Part shown: positions 31,902-42,400 of the stretch, in pieces
Position numbering within the stretch: position 1 is the first letter of the stretch
Layout: every line of letters starts with the position of its first letter
Assembly: GCF_001854245.1 (NCBI RefSeq)
Contig: NZ_CP015381.1
Coordinates: 4,065,001-4,129,000, forward strand
Reading direction: 5' to 3'
Length of the DNA stretch: 64,000 nucleotides
Origin: Desulfococcus multivorans
GTDB lineage: Bacteria > Desulfobacterota > Desulfobacteria > Desulfobacterales > Desulfococcaceae
Made by a program: the position numbers and the translations under genes
Notes under the pieces: generated by a model
Database searches by the model: none
What the model was told of the DNA's origin: nothing
The model's input: the letters and a program-made list of their open reading frames with translations, nothing else

Positions 31902-33698
31902 ATGACGACATCCGCATTTTCCCCCACATTTCCGCCCGCCACCCGGGAAGAGATGCTCCGCCTGGGGTGGGACCGCCTCGACGTGATCCTGGTCACGGGG
32001 GACGCCTACATCGACTCGCCGTTCATCGGCACGGCCGTCATCGCCCGCGTTCTCCTGGATGCCGGATACCGGGTGGGCGTCATCCCCCAACCCGACACCG
32101 CAAGCGGCCGGGACATCACCCGGCTGGGCGAACCCCTGCTTTTCTGGGGCGTCAGCGGGGGATGCCTCGACGCCATGGTGGCCAACATCACCGCCTCGGG
32201 GAAAAGACGGCGACAGGACGATCTCACCCCCGGCGGCATCAACAACCGGCGACCCGACCGTGCCGTCATCGTCTACGCCAATCTCATCCGACGCTATTTC
32301 AAGTCCACGGCGCCCATTGTACTGGGCGGCATCGAGGCCAGCCTCCGACGCATCTCCCACTACGACGCCGTATCCGACAGCGTCAGAAGATCCATCCTCT
32401 TCGATGCCAAAGCAGACCTTCTGGCCTACGGCATGGCCGAGAAGACCGTCCTGAAGATCGCCTCGATCCTCCGGGCCGACGGCGATATCAGCGCCCTCCG
32501 GACCGTTCGTGGGATCTGCTACGTCAGCCGCGATCTCCCCGAGCCCGTTCCCGAATTTCCGGAGCCCGACGGGGTCCTCCCGGACCACTCGGCCGCCGCC
32601 CGCGACAAAGGCGAGTTCACCCGCATGTTCCGACTTTTCTACGCCAATGCCGATCCAATGACGGCCCGCCGCCTCTGCCAGCGGCAGGATACGCGATACC
32701 TCGTCCAGAATCCTCCGCAAAGCCCCCTCTCTTCGGCGGAGTTGGATCGAATTCACGAGTTGCCCTACGCCCGGGAAGTCCACCCCTGCCATCGAAACGA
32801 CGGCCCCGTCAGGGCCCTCGACACCATCCGATTCGCCCTTGTCGCCCACCGGGGGTGTTACGGCGAGTGCCGATTCTGCGCCATTACGGTCCATCAGGGA
32901 CGGCACGTGGTTTCCCGGAGCGAGGATTCCATCGTTCGGGAAGCCGCTGCCTTCACGGCCCACCCCTTGTTCAAGGGGATCATTTCGGACGTGGGGGGCC
33001 CTACGGCCAACATGTACGGGATGGAATGCCGGAAAAAACAGAGGGACGGGGCCTGCGTCGACAGGGGATGCCTGTTTCCCGACGTCTGCCCCGGGATGCC
33101 GGTTCGCCACGACCGCCAACTGCGGCTCCTGGAACGTCTCAGAACCCTTCCGGGGGTCCGGCGGGTCTTCATCGCCAGCGGGATCCGGTACGACCTGATT
33201 CTGAAAGACCGGAAACACGGCGAACGCTACCTCGAGGAGATCCTCCGACACCACGTATCAGGACAACTCAAGATCGCCCCGGAGCACGTGGATGCCGGGG
33301 TCCTGAACCGCATGGGAAAGCCCGGACAGGAGGTCCTGGAGGCGTTCATCCGTCTGTTTACGCATCTGAAGCGAAAGAAGGCCCTCGACGGCTTCCTGAC
33401 CTATTATTTCATGGCGGCCCATCCCGGGTGCACCCAGGCGGACATGGCCGGCCTCAGAGCCTTTGCCGAAAAAAAGCTGCACCTGTTGCCCGAACAGACC
33501 CAGATCTTCACCCCCACGCCCGCCACCTGGTCCACCCTCATGTACCACACCGGACGAGATCCCTTTACGGAAGAGACGATCTTCGTGGAAAGAGACCGCG
33601 CGGCCAGGGAACGCCAGAAGGCCGCCGTCACCCCGGCTCGGTCCGAACGGCCGAAACGGCGTTCCCCGCGGCGTCGGAAAGGTCAGGGCACCTTGTAG
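31902..33698 (+). CDS. ygiQ: YgiQ-family (UPF0313) radical SAM protein
   Basis: 598 residues. The N-terminal domain (GWDRLDVILVTGDAYIDSPF) and the central radical SAM motif CYGECRFC (Cys319, Cys323, Cys326, an unusual C-x3-C-x2-C within GCYGECRFCAI) are characteristic of YgiQ, as are KGIISDVGGPTANMYG and the Cys-rich RGCLFPDVCPG. The Fe-S/SAM enzyme makes a deoxyadenosyl radical; its biological reaction is unknown in the family. The Arg/Lys-rich C-terminus is normal. It follows the helicase gene by 120 bp. Confidence 0.93.
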   Translation: MTTSAFSPTFPPATREEMLRLGWDRLDVILVTGDAYIDSPFIGTAVIARVLLDAGYRVGVIPQPDTASGRDITRLGEPLLFWGVSGGCLDAMVANITASGKRRRQDDLTPGGINNRRPDRAVIVYANLIRRYFKSTAPIVLGGIEASLRRISHYDAVSDSVRRSILFDAKADLLAYGMAEKTVLKIASILRADGDISALRTVRGICYVSRDLPEPVPEFPEPDGVLPDHSAAARDKGEFTRMFRLFYANADPMTARRLCQRQDTRYLVQNPPQSPLSSAELDRIHELPYAREVHPCHRNDGPVRALDTIRFALVAHRGCYGECRFCAITVHQGRHVVSRSEDSIVREAAAFTAHPLFKGIISDVGGPTANMYGMECRKKQRDGACVDRGCLFPDVCPGMPVRHDRQLRLLERLRTLPGVRRVFIASGIRYDLILKDRKHGERYLEEILRHHVSGQLKIAPEHVDAGVLNRMGKPGQEVLEAFIRLFTHLKRKKALDGFLTYYFMAAHPGCTQADMAGLRAFAEKKLHLLPEQTQIFTPTPATWSTLMYHTGRDPFTEETIFVERDRAARERQKAAVTPARSERPKRRSPRRRKGQGTL

Positions 33699-34744
33699 AC
33701 CATGGCGTTGATGTTCATGCCGGCCCCCACGGAAGCGAAGACGAGGATGTCTCCGGAACCGACACGATGCCCTTCCAACTCCTCCCGACAGAGGAGATCC
33801 AGCAGCGTCGGCAGGGTGGCGACGGAGCTGTTGCCGAGGCGGTTGATCGTCATCGGCATGACGCCCTCGGGGATATCCTTGATCCCGTAAAGACGGAACA
33901 ACCGCGTCAGAATCGCATGGTCCATCTTCTCATTGGCCTGATGGATCAGGACCTTCCTGACATCGGTGAGGGTGTACCCGACCTTCTCCAGGCATTTCTT
34001 CACGACTTCGGGCACGATTTTAAGGGCGTATCGGTAAATGTCGTGGCCGTCCATCTTGATGTAAAGCTCACCGCCGGTACGGTTCGGATTGTACGATTTC
34101 CCCATCCGCAGCAGATAGACATGGTCGGCGGCATCGGTTCTCGTGACGTGGGCCAGGATGCCGGCCTCCTTCTCCGTGGCTTCCACCAGGGCCGCGCCGG
34201 CCCCGTCGGCAAAGATCATGGAGTCGATGTCGTGGGGGTCCGAAATCCGCGACAGGGTTTCCGCGCCGATCACCAGGATCTTTTTGGCGTCCCCCGACCG
34301 GATATGGTAGTCCGCCAGCGTCATTCCATGCAGCCATCCAGGACAGCCGAAGGGAACATCGTAGGCGACGGTGTATGGATTTTGAATCCCCAGCTTGTGT
34401 TTGACCCGCGAGGCGATGGTAGGGACCATATCGACCCGAACGTTGTCCTGCGGCACATCCCCCAGATTCTGTGCCACGATGATCACGTCCAGGCTCTCCG
34501 GATCGACCCCTTCCATGGCTTTTTCCGCAGCGAAAAAGGCGATGTCGGAGGTTTTGAAATCATCGGTGACATATCGGCGTTCACGGATACCCGTGATGTT
34601 CTGGAGCGTCTGGATGATCTCGGTGTTGGGCTTTGTCAGCCGTACGCCGTCGGCACTGTAAAATTCGCGGTTCAGAAAATGGCTGTTCGGAATCCTCGCC
34701 GTGGGAATGTAGCTGCCCGTTCCAGTGATAATCGAATGTGTCAT
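33683..34744 (-). CDS. 3-oxoacyl-ACP synthase III-like condensing enzyme (FabH family)
   Basis: 353 residues with the thiolase-fold KAS III triad: Cys134 in DVPFGCPGWLHG, His in VLIHQANEKM, and Asn in NRLGNSS. The YGI-x-x-IPEG region fits FabH-like proteins but the chain is somewhat longer than E. coli FabH (317). It may start acyl chains or condense acyl-CoA with another substrate (OleA or beta-ketoacyl-CoA type roles are possible). ATG 34744 begins the family-like sequence; AGGAGG lies 15 bases before, which is far. It is divergent from asd with 281 bp between, and its end overlaps that of ygiQ by 16 bp. Confidence 0.85.
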   Translation of the reverse strand: MTHSIITGTGSYIPTARIPNSHFLNREFYSADGVRLTKPNTEIIQTLQNITGIRERRYVTDDFKTSDIAFFAAEKAMEGVDPESLDVIIVAQNLGDVPQDNVRVDMVPTIASRVKHKLGIQNPYTVAYDVPFGCPGWLHGMTLADYHIRSGDAKKILVIGAETLSRISDPHDIDSMIFADGAGAALVEATEKEAGILAHVTRTDAADHVYLLRMGKSYNPNRTGGELYIKMDGHDIYRYALKIVPEVVKKCLEKVGYTLTDVRKVLIHQANEKMDHAILTRLFRLYGIKDIPEGVMPMTINRLGNSSVATLPTLLDLLCREELEGHRVGSGDILVFASVGAGMNINAMVYKVP

Positions 34745-35025
34745 GATTGAAACCGTCTGCCTCCTTATCGGTATTGTCTTCACGCCGCCCTTCGGGTTTG
34801 GGGACGGCGTCACCTCCCGTTTCCTGTATGTATAAAGTAAACTTCGGATGTTGTACATAGGCAGGGATGGGTATTATCGGAAAATCGAAAAAAATTCGAC
34901 GGAAAGATCCCCGTGAATCCTCAAGACTTGATTTTTGCCGCCGATTGCATCAAAGTAAGCAGGGATGCCCTGAGGGCATATAAACCGTATCAACCAATTT
35001 TTTGCAGAATATATGGGAGATGTTC

Positions 35026-36144
35026 ATGAAAACGGTAGGCTTTATCGGATGGCGCGGCATGGTCGGTTCGGTTCTGATGAACCGGATGCTGGCGGAAAAC
35101 GATTTCAATGCATGCGATCCCTTCTTTTTCTCGACGTCCCAGGCCGGGCTGAAGGGGCCCGATATCGGCCGGGGGGCATCCGAGGTGGCGGACGCCCTCG
35201 ACCTGAACCGTCTGGCGGAAATGGACATCATCGTCTCCTGCCAGGGCGGCGACTATACAAAGGACTGCCACCCCCGGCTGCGCGACAACGGCTGGAACGG
35301 CTATTGGATCGATGCCGCCTCGACCCTCCGGATGGAGAAGAAAAGCGTCATCGTCCTCGATCCGGTGAACCGCCGGGTGATCGACGAAGCCCTTTCCCGG
35401 GGGGTCCGGGATTACGTCGGCGGCAACTGCACCGTCTCCCTGATGCTCATGGCGCTGGGCGGTCTGTTTGAAAATAAACTGATCGAGTGGATGACCTCCA
35501 TGACCTATCAGGCGGCCTCGGGGGCCGGCGCCAAGAACATGCGCGAGCTGGTGTCCCAGATGAAGGCTATCGGGGACAGCGCGAATTCGCTCCTGTCCGA
35601 CCCTGCCTCGGCCATTCTGGATCTGGACCGTCGGGTCACGGAGACCCTCCGCGAGAAATCCTTTCCGACGGAAAATTTCGGGGCGCCCCTGGCCGCCGGC
35701 CTGATCCCCTGGATCGACCGCCCCATGCCGAACGGGCAGACCCGGGAGGAATGGAAGGGGCAGGCGGAAACCAACAAGATTCTCGGACGCGAGGACCACC
35801 CCCTGCCCATCGACGGCCAGTGCGTTCGCATCGGCGCCATGCGCTGCCACAGCCAGGCTTTCACCATCAAAATGACCCGTGATCTGTCGCTCGCCGAGAT
35901 CGAGGAGATCATCGGCGGACACAACGCCTGGGTGAAGGTGATCCCCAACGAAAAGGAGGCGAGCCTGCAGGAGTTGACGCCCGCCAAGGTCACCGGCACA
36001 CTGTCGGTCCCGGTGGGCCGGATTCGGAAGCTCAACATGGGGCCGACCTATCTCACGGCCTTCTCGGTGGGTGACCAGCTGCTATGGGGCGCGGCGGAGC
36101 CGCTGCGCCGGATGCTGCGGATCCTGATCGAGCACCTGGCATGA
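35026..36144 (+). CDS. asd: Aspartate-semialdehyde dehydrogenase
   Basis: 372 residues, the length of the E. coli-type enzyme. The NADP-binding start is [15 protein letters not shown], and the catalytic Cys is Cys135 in [10 protein letters not shown], the same number as in E. coli. R[14 protein letters not shown] carries the substrate/His region. It reduces aspartyl phosphate to aspartate semialdehyde for lysine, threonine, methionine and diaminopimelate synthesis. ATG 35026 follows GGGAGATG; an earlier ATG lacks family sequence. The 281-bp divergent region upstream has a perfect ATGCCCTGAGGGCAT palindrome (34968-34982) of unknown use. Confidence 0.95.
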   Translation: MKTVGFIGWRGMVGSVLMNRMLAENDFNACDPFFFSTSQAGLKGPDIGRGASEVADALDLNRLAEMDIIVSCQGGDYTKDCHPRLRDNGWNGYWIDAASTLRMEKKSVIVLDPVNRRVIDEALSRGVRDYVGGNCTVSLMLMALGGLFENKLIEWMTSMTYQAASGAGAKNMRELVSQMKAIGDSANSLLSDPASAILDLDRRVTETLREKSFPTENFGAPLAAGLIPWIDRPMPNGQTREEWKGQAETNKILGREDHPLPIDGQCVRIGAMRCHSQAFTIKMTRDLSLAEIEEIIGGHNAWVKVIPNEKEASLQELTPAKVTGTLSVPVGRIRKLNMGPTYLTAFSVGDQLLWGAAEPLRRMLRILIEHLA

Positions 36145-36234
36145 CCGCATCGCCGCCGGACCGATGACCGGCCGAGCGGCGATATCGCCGCTCGGTCCGC
36201 CGGCGTCTCCAGTCCGAAGACGACGCACACCCGG

Positions 36235-36336
36235 CTATTTCTCCTTCTGTTTCTCCTGCTTTTCCTTCCGCTTTTCCTTGATACTCTTGGCAGGCTTCTT
36301 CTTTTCTTCTTTCTTGGTATCCCGCGATTTGCCCAT
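36235..36336 (-). CDS. Small lysine-rich basic protein, 33 residues
   Basis: From ATG 36336, with GGAGGAG upstream at five bases, the product begins MGKSRDTKKEEKKKPAKSIK and continues as Lys/Glu repeats (K-E-K-R-K-E-K-Q). Similar tiny MGK-x-R-D proteins occur scattered in proteobacteria, with no known function. A longer form from 36420 has no ribosome binding site. The charge pattern suggests binding to nucleic acid or acidic protein surfaces. Confidence 0.6.
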   Translation of the reverse strand: MGKSRDTKKEEKKKPAKSIKEKRKEKQEKQKEK

Positions 36337-36435
36337 AACGCTCCTCCTCAGTGTCGGGTGAAAAAGAAGGGAGGCGGCGATAAGCGTCTCCCTCTTCGCC
36401 GATATCATATTTTGATGCATTCGTAAAAAGTGAAT

Positions 36436-37311
36436 TCAGACCTCCCCGGGTCGGCGCTGTCGTTCGCGCCACGCAATAGTCAGATTGCTGGCCACCACCA
36501 CCGCGGTGCCCCCGATGACGGCGGGGGTCGGCAGATCCCGCCAGAATATCCAGCCCGTCAGCGTGGCCCATAGGATGGCGCTGTAAGTGCAGGGCGCCAG
36601 GAGGGACGCCTCGGCCAACTGGAACGCCGTGGTCTTGGCGACCTGCTGAACAGCCGAGAAAACGCCGATCCCGACCAGCCACGGCAACAGGTCCGGGGTG
36701 GGGAAGGCCCCGGAAAAAAGGGTGTACGGCGCGGAGAGGATGACGCCGATGAGAATGAAGTAGAATACGGTGGTCAGGGGATCTTCGGTCCGACCCAGGC
36801 GACGGAGGGTGATGTCGACCAGGGCTCCGAAAAACGCTCCGCCCAGAGCGATGAGAGAGGCGGGATTGGCGAACATCCCCATGGACGGTCGGGCTACCAT
36901 CAGAATACCGCCGAAACCGACGATGACGGCGGCCCACCGGTGCCGGTCGATGCGCTCCCCCAGAAGCATGGGCGACAGGGCCGTAACGAACAGGGGCGCT
37001 GCAAACAGCAGGGATGTGGCATCGGCCATGGGCAGGAGGGCGTAGGCCCAGAAAATCAGACCGACACCGATGTTCCCGAGCATGGCGCGGTAGAGGTGGG
37101 CCCGAATCCGTCGCGTCCTGAATATGGACGACGGTCGGGTCATGCGCATATAGGGGACCAGGAGGGCCAGGGCGACAATGCCGCGATAAAACACCATCTC
37201 CACGGGACCGTAAACCGAGCTGCACATCTTGGCGCAGGTGTTCATCAGAACGATGCACCCTGTGGCAAGGAGAAAGAGCAGAATGCCCCTGGGGGCGTTC
37301 TGGGTGGTCAT
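36436..37311 (-). CDS. EamA/DMT-family transporter
   Basis: 291 residues with ten TM helices in two EamA repeats: F-Y-R-G-I-V-A near TM2, then GNIGVGLIFWAYALLPMADA-x-x-L at the end of repeat 1, and repeat 2 with A-E-ASLLAPCTYSAILWATLTGW. These are drug/metabolite exporters of unknown substrate. The start ATG overlaps the stop of the upstream 97-residue gene by four bases, so translation is coupled. Confidence 0.88.
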   Translation of the reverse strand: MTTQNAPRGILLFLLATGCIVLMNTCAKMCSSVYGPVEMVFYRGIVALALLVPYMRMTRPSSIFRTRRIRAHLYRAMLGNIGVGLIFWAYALLPMADATSLLFAAPLFVTALSPMLLGERIDRHRWAAVIVGFGGILMVARPSMGMFANPASLIALGGAFFGALVDITLRRLGRTEDPLTTVFYFILIGVILSAPYTLFSGAFPTPDLLPWLVGIGVFSAVQQVAKTTAFQLAEASLLAPCTYSAILWATLTGWIFWRDLPTPAVIGGTAVVVASNLTIAWRERQRRPGEV

Positions 37312-37601
37312 CGTCCCCGGAACCCGGCGACAACCCAGCAGGCCAACCACCCGGCCAGGACCGGCCCCACCCCGATATAAAGGAACCGGATCGGCTCCTC
37401 CTCCCAGGGTTTGAACCATGCCGCGGCGCCCGCGAGGTAGACCGCCGACACGGCGATTCCCAGGCGCATTTTCCCTGAAAGCCGTTTGCGGAAACCCGTC
37501 CCGCCGGCACGAGGCTCCGGTTTCCGGGGCATCACCCGGGGCATGAAGATGATCAGGAACACCACCAGCGCGATAACAATGAGTTCTTGAAATCCCGACA
37601 T
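37308..37601 (-). CDS. Small membrane protein, 97 residues
   Basis: Three hydrophobic stretches (about 6-22, 45-63, 73-92) with a basic linker (R-K-P-E-P-R). Its N-terminus, G-F-Q-E-LIVIALVVFLIIF, is weakly like TatA-type signal anchors, but the amphipathic helix and F-G motif of TatA are missing. GAGGAG precedes the ATG. It is translationally coupled to the EamA transporter gene. Function unknown. Confidence 0.7.
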   Translation of the reverse strand: MSGFQELIVIALVVFLIIFMPRVMPRKPEPRAGGTGFRKRLSGKMRLGIAVSAVYLAGAAAWFKPWEEEPIRFLYIGVGPVLAGWLACWVVAGFRGR

Positions 37602-37767
37602 TTAACTCCTCTCTTCATACAGCCCGATGGGGATCCCCGCAAATCGGTCATTCCCATCGGCTTCGCCGTCCGTTCCTTCGATATCACAACTGCCGACACT
37701 GTCAAACGGGGAATTCCCTTCCCGTCGACAGCAGCGCGGCCGCGCCGCATGGGGCCGTTGCCGTTAA

Positions 37768-37920
37768 CTCGACTTTCGACTTTCATAGGCCGGTGCCGGA
37801 AGAATAAGGCCCGCACGTTGAGGTTGAAGGTTGAAGACTGAAGGGGTGCGGCCGCCTCAGACGGTGCCTTCATCTCCTTCAGCCGCTGTCCGGTCACCAT
37901 CATGACAGTCGAAAGTCGAG
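37768..37920. repeat. Composite palindromic element, 153 bp
   Basis: Left CTCGACTTTCGACTTTCATA, right ATGACAGTCGAAAGTCGAG: both ends carry the same AAC-to-GAC change, so the arms stay complementary. The core is GGTTGAAGACTGAAGGGGTG with GCCTTCATCTCCTTCAG, and the right side keeps GTCCGGTCACCATC. No clear flanking duplication. Confidence 0.75.
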
Positions 37921-37962
37921 AATGAAATTTGTCAAGCCGATGAATGTGTGATAGTTTGACAT

Positions 37963-38309
37963 TCAACTTTCGGTATTCACAGGCTGGTGGCCTATTCACT
38001 CAACTTTCGACTTTCATGTGGTGACGGGATAGAGGTGCCGGGAGGATACGGTCCGCGCTCCTTCAGCGGTGAGTTTTAGTGCCGCTTAAGCGCCGCGGCG
38101 GATCAGCGGCCCGGACTGTTTGAGCGCAAGCGAGTTTCCGGGCCGCCCGGAGCAAGCTTTAGCGGCACTTGAACGAAACCGCGTGGGGCGCGGGCCGTAT
38201 CCTCCCGGCACCGGCCTATGAAAATCGACAGTTGAATTTTTTAGTTTTCAGCCTTCAGCCTTCGGTCTTCAGCCCCTGTCCGGTCACCATGACGAAAGCC
38301 GGAAGCTGA
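37963..38309. repeat. Outer repeat that appears to contain a second element
   Basis: ATTCAACTTTCGGTATTCAC at 37961-37980 is a left arm, and CCATGACGAAAGCCGGAAGC at 38286-38305 a right arm preceded by TCTTCAGCCCCTGTCCGGTC. Between them lies the complete 238-bp element. The simplest reading is insertion of one element into another. The whole stretch, with the previous repeat, accounts for the 757-bp gap 37602-38359. Confidence 0.55.
37999..38236. mobile_element. Longest palindromic element, 238 bp, full nested stem
   Basis: Order: CTCAACTTTCGACTTTCATG, GGTGCCGGGAGGATACGG, AGTGCCGCTTAAGCGC, GCGGCCCGG, a loop ACTGTTTGAGCGCAAGCGAG, CCGGGCCGC, AGCGGCACTTGAACG, CCGTATCCTCCCGGCACC, ATGAAAATCGACAGTTGAA. 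Every module has its inverted partner, so the whole element can fold as one long rod. Shorter copies look like this one with inner modules removed. Confidence 0.85.
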
Positions 38310-38359
38310 TGCCGTCGACGGCTGAACGACCGACATCCGGCGCTCAAGAGGAGGTATGG

Positions 38360-39352
38360 ATGCCCCCGACACACCCATCCCGGTACCGAACCGCTGTTGC
38401 CCTCCTGACCCTCGCCTTTCTGGCGGTCGGCGCTTTTTGCCCCCCCAGTGCCGGGGCCTATGACGGAAAATATCCCTTTCGCGCGGGAGCGACGGTGGGG
38501 ATGGTGGCCGACATCGTTCGCGAGGTCGCGGGGGACCGGGCCGAGGTCACGGACATCATCGGCGCCGGCGTCGACCCGCATCTTTACAACCCCACCCGGG
38601 GCGACGTCGCGGTGCTCCTGCGATCCGACATCGTCTTCTACTCGGGATTGCTCCTGGAGGGTCAGATGACGGAGATCCTGGCCAAGGTGGGGCGGCGCCG
38701 GCCGGTGATTCCGGTGACCGAGCGCCTGGAACGGACAGATCTGATACACACCCCCCAGACCCGACACTACGATCCCCACGTCTGGATGGACGTTCAGGGA
38801 TGGATGAAGGCCGTGGCGGTGGTCCGGGACGCGCTCTCGGCCTTCGACCCCCAAAACGCCCCCGAATACGGGGCCAGAGCCGAAGCCTATCTGTCGAATC
38901 TCAAAACCCTGGACGACTATGTCCGCAAGGTCATCGCCTCCATTCCCGAGAATCAGCGGGTCATGATCACGGCTCACGACGCCTTCAGCTATTTCGGACG
39001 CGCATACGATATCGAAGTGATGGGGATCCAGGGTCTTTCCACCGAATCCGAGGCCGGTCTCAAGGACATCAACCGCATCGTGGACGAGCTGGTCCGGCGA
39101 AGGATCCCCGCCGTCTTCGTGGAGACCAGCGTTTCGGACAAGAACGTCAAGGCGCTCATCGAGGGGGCAAGGTCCCGGGGCCATTCGGTTCGCATCGGCG
39201 GGACGCTCTTTTCGGACGCCATGGGAAAGGCCGGGACCTACGAGGGCACCTACATCGGCATGATCGATCACAACGCCACGGTCATCGCCCGGGCCCTGGG
39301 GGGCGATGCCCCTCAAACCGGAATGCAGGGAAAACTCACGTCGCTTTACTGA
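38360..39352 (+). CDS. Mn/Zn/Fe ABC transporter substrate-binding protein (ZnuA/MntC family)
   Basis: 330 residues, cluster A-I binding protein. Signal peptide about 1-32 (ending S-A-G-A). Metal ligands expected of the family are visible: His in GAGVDPHLYNPT, His in YDPHVWMD, the AHDAFSYF region, and Asp in MIDHNA near the end. There is no His-rich loop of the ZnuA type, which leans toward manganese or iron. GAGGAGG precedes ATG 38360. Its cognate ATPase and permeases appear to be the genes at 51.5-55.2 kb, same strand, separated by the nitrate block. Confidence 0.9.
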   Translation: MPPTHPSRYRTAVALLTLAFLAVGAFCPPSAGAYDGKYPFRAGATVGMVADIVREVAGDRAEVTDIIGAGVDPHLYNPTRGDVAVLLRSDIVFYSGLLLEGQMTEILAKVGRRRPVIPVTERLERTDLIHTPQTRHYDPHVWMDVQGWMKAVAVVRDALSAFDPQNAPEYGARAEAYLSNLKTLDDYVRKVIASIPENQRVMITAHDAFSYFGRAYDIEVMGIQGLSTESEAGLKDINRIVDELVRRRIPAVFVETSVSDKNVKALIEGARSRGHSVRIGGTLFSDAMGKAGTYEGTYIGMIDHNATVIARALGGDAPQTGMQGKLTSLY

Positions 39353-39422
39353 AGGCTGTCAGCAGAAAGGGTGCGACAGCCCCGTTTGTCGCGCACGCAC
39401 CCCTTCAGCCTTCAGCCTGACC
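39351..39422. repeat. Repeat module between the binding-protein gene and narG
   Basis: ACTGAAGGCTGTCAGCAGAA, AGGGTGCGACAGCCCCG, then GCACCCCTTCAGCCTTCAGC: a long imperfect inverted repeat overlapping the stop of the binding-protein gene. It lies at the left boundary of the nitrate block and could terminate the upstream message. Confidence 0.65.
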
Positions 39423-39485
39423 CCCTAAACCATCATCGGTCCGCCGCCAGTCAGGGCCGGCCGATACGACAGGAGGTGTGCCATC

Positions 39486-42400
39486 ATGGATAAATTCCTG
39501 AATCGGCTGCGATTTTTCCGACGGAAAGCATCCGCGACCGGCTGCCGCGAGGAGCGCTCCGCCGATCAATGGACCGAGACCCAATGCGGCCGGCGGGAGT
39601 GGGAGGACCTGTACCGCCGCCGCTGGCAGTACGACAAGAAGGTCCGTTCCACCCACGGGGTCAACTGCACCGGTTCGTGCTCATGGGATGTGTATGTCAA
39701 GGACGGCATCCTGGTGTGGGAAACCCAGGCCGTCGACTATCCGGACTGCGGGGAAGGGTTCCCCAACCACGAACCGCGAGGCTGCCCCCGCGGCGCCACT
39801 TATTCGTGGTACACCTACAGCCCGGTGCGCCTCAAACACCCCCTGATCCGTTCGTGCCTGCTTCAGATGTGGCGCAAGGCCATCGCAATCCACGACGACC
39901 CGGTCTCCGCCTGGGCGAGCATCGTCGAGGACGAGGCCAAACGAGCCGACTTCCACAAGGCGCGCGGCAAGGGCGGCTTTGTCCGCGTGGACTGGGATCA
40001 GGCCGCCGTCATCATCGCCGCGGCCCTGATTCACACCATCAAAAAGCACGGCCCGGACCGCATTTTCGGCTTTTCCCCGATCCCGGCCATGTCCATGGTC
40101 TGCTACGCCTCGGGAGCACGCTTCCTCTCCCTCATCGGCGCCGCCATGATCAGCTTCTACGACTGGTACTGCGACCTGCCCCCGGCCTCGCCCCAGATCT
40201 GGGGCGAACAGACCGACGTGCCCGAAAGCGCCGACTGGTACGAAGCGACCTATTTCATCGTCTGGGGCACCAACCTCCCCATGACCCGGACCCCCGATGC
40301 CCATTTCTATACCGAGGCGCGCTACCGGGGGGCCCGGGTGGCGGCCGTGGCCCCCGACTATGCCGAGTACGTCAAGTTCGCCGACACCTGGTTGCCGGCC
40401 AAAGCCGGCACGGACGCGGCCCTCGCCATGGCCATGACCCACGTCATCGTCAAGGAATTCTACATCGACCGCCAGGTGCCCTACTTCATGGATTACGCCC
40501 GGCAGTTCACCGACCTCCCCTTCGCCGTGGTGCTCGAACCCGGCGCGGACTTCGAGACGGCAGGCCGCTTCCTGCGCGCCGCGGACCTGGGTCTGGACGT
40601 CAACAACGCCCAATGGAAAACCGTGGTCTATGACGCGGCCGGGAAATGCTTCGCCGTGCCCAACGGCAGCATCGGGTTTCGCTGGAACGAGGAGGGCCGA
40701 TGGAACCTCAGGCTGGAAGAAGATGATCACGGCATCGACCCCCTGCTCAGTTTCGCGGACCAGGCGGACGGATGGCGGACGGTCGCTTTTCCGGTCTTCG
40801 CGGAAACCGGGGCGGGCGTCAAAAAAGGGCTGGTGCCGTACAAGACGGTGGCCGGCCCGAAGGGCGAGCTGCGGGTGACCACGGTCTTCGACCTGATGGC
40901 CGCCCATCTCGGCGTAACGCATAAAAACGCACCGACGGTGTCGGAGGACTACCCCGCCGGCTACGACGACCCCAAACCCTTCACTCCCACCTGGCAGGAG
41001 GCCGTCACCGGCGTACCGGCCGCCGACGCCGTCCGGACGGCGCGCGAGTTCGCCGAAAACGCCGAAAAAACCCGCGGCAAATCCATGATCTTCCTGGGGG
41101 CCGGCACCAACCACTGGTTTCACAGCGACATGATCTACCGCACCATCATCAACCTGACCACCCTCTGCGGCTGCCAGGGGGTCAACGGCGGCGGCTGGGC
41201 CCATTACGTGGGGCAGGAAAAGGTGCGGCCCCAGGCGGCCTGGTCCCAGGTGGCCTTCGGCCTGGACTGGCAGCGGCCGCCCCGCCAGCAGAACGGCACC
41301 TCGTTCTATTATTTCGCCACCGACCAGTGGCGCTACGACACCCTGCGGCCCGAAACCGTTCTTTCCCCCCTATCCGGGCGGCCGGCGGCGACCCACATGG
41401 CCGACTACAACGCCGTGGCCGCCCGCCTGGGCTGGCTGCCCTCGTATCCCCAGTTCGACCAAAATCCCATCGAACTGGTGCGGGAGGCCGTGGCCGGAGG
41501 CGCCGTCACGGACGCGGAAATCACGGCCCATGTCGTCGAAAAACTCAAAAAAGGGGCGCTGGGCTTTGCCGTTGAGGATCCGGACCATCCGGCCAACTTT
41601 CCGCGGGTGCTTTTTTTGTGGCGGGCCAACCTGCTGGGCGCCAGCGGCAAGGGCCACGAGTATTTTCTCAAACACCTGCTGGGCGCCGATCATGCCGTGC
41701 TCAACACGGACGGGGAGCTGCGGCCCGAAGAGATCCGGTGGCGCGAACCGGCCCCGGAGGGGAAGCTGGACCTTCTGGTCACCCTGGAGCAGCGCATGTC
41801 CACCAGCGCCATGTACGCCGACATCGCCCTGCCGGCCGCCGGCTGGTACGAAATGCACGATCTGAACACCACCGACATGCACCCGTTCATCCATCCCTTC
41901 AACCCGGCCATCGATCCCCCCTGGGAGACCCGCACCAACTGGGAACAGTTCAAGATCATCGCCGAAAAATTCTCGGCGCTGGCCGAAGATCACCTGGGCA
42001 CGATCAGGGACCTGGTGGCCACCCCCCTGATGCACGACACGCCGGATGAAATCGCCCAGGCGGAGGTGCTGGACTGGCGCCGGGGGGAATGCGAACCCGT
42101 GCCGGGCAAGACCCTGCCCAACCTGACCGTGGTGACCCGAAATTACGCCGACACCTATCGCATGATGACGGCCCTGGGCCCTCTGGCCGAGACGGCCGGC
42201 GTCGGCGCCAAGGGCGTCGTTTGGAAAGCCGTTCAGGAGGTGCCGGCCCTGAAAGCCGCCCTGGGAACGGCGGCCGCCCATGGCGTGAGCCGGGGCCGGC
42301 CGGCCATGGATACGGGCAAACAGGCGGCTGAAACCATCCTGATGCTGGCACCGGAGACCAACGGCGAGACGGCGGTGAAGGCGTGGGCGGCCCTGGAAAA

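Noticed and set aside
31967-34750. 927-codon plus-strand ORF spanning ygiQ and the KAS III gene
   Set aside because: High GC at third positions keeps the frame open; composition is Arg/Pro/Gly-rich and both real genes overlap it in other frames or strands.
37308-37601. 97-residue protein as TatA/TatB
   Set aside because: It has three hydrophobic stretches and lacks the F-G hinge and amphipathic helix of Tat proteins.
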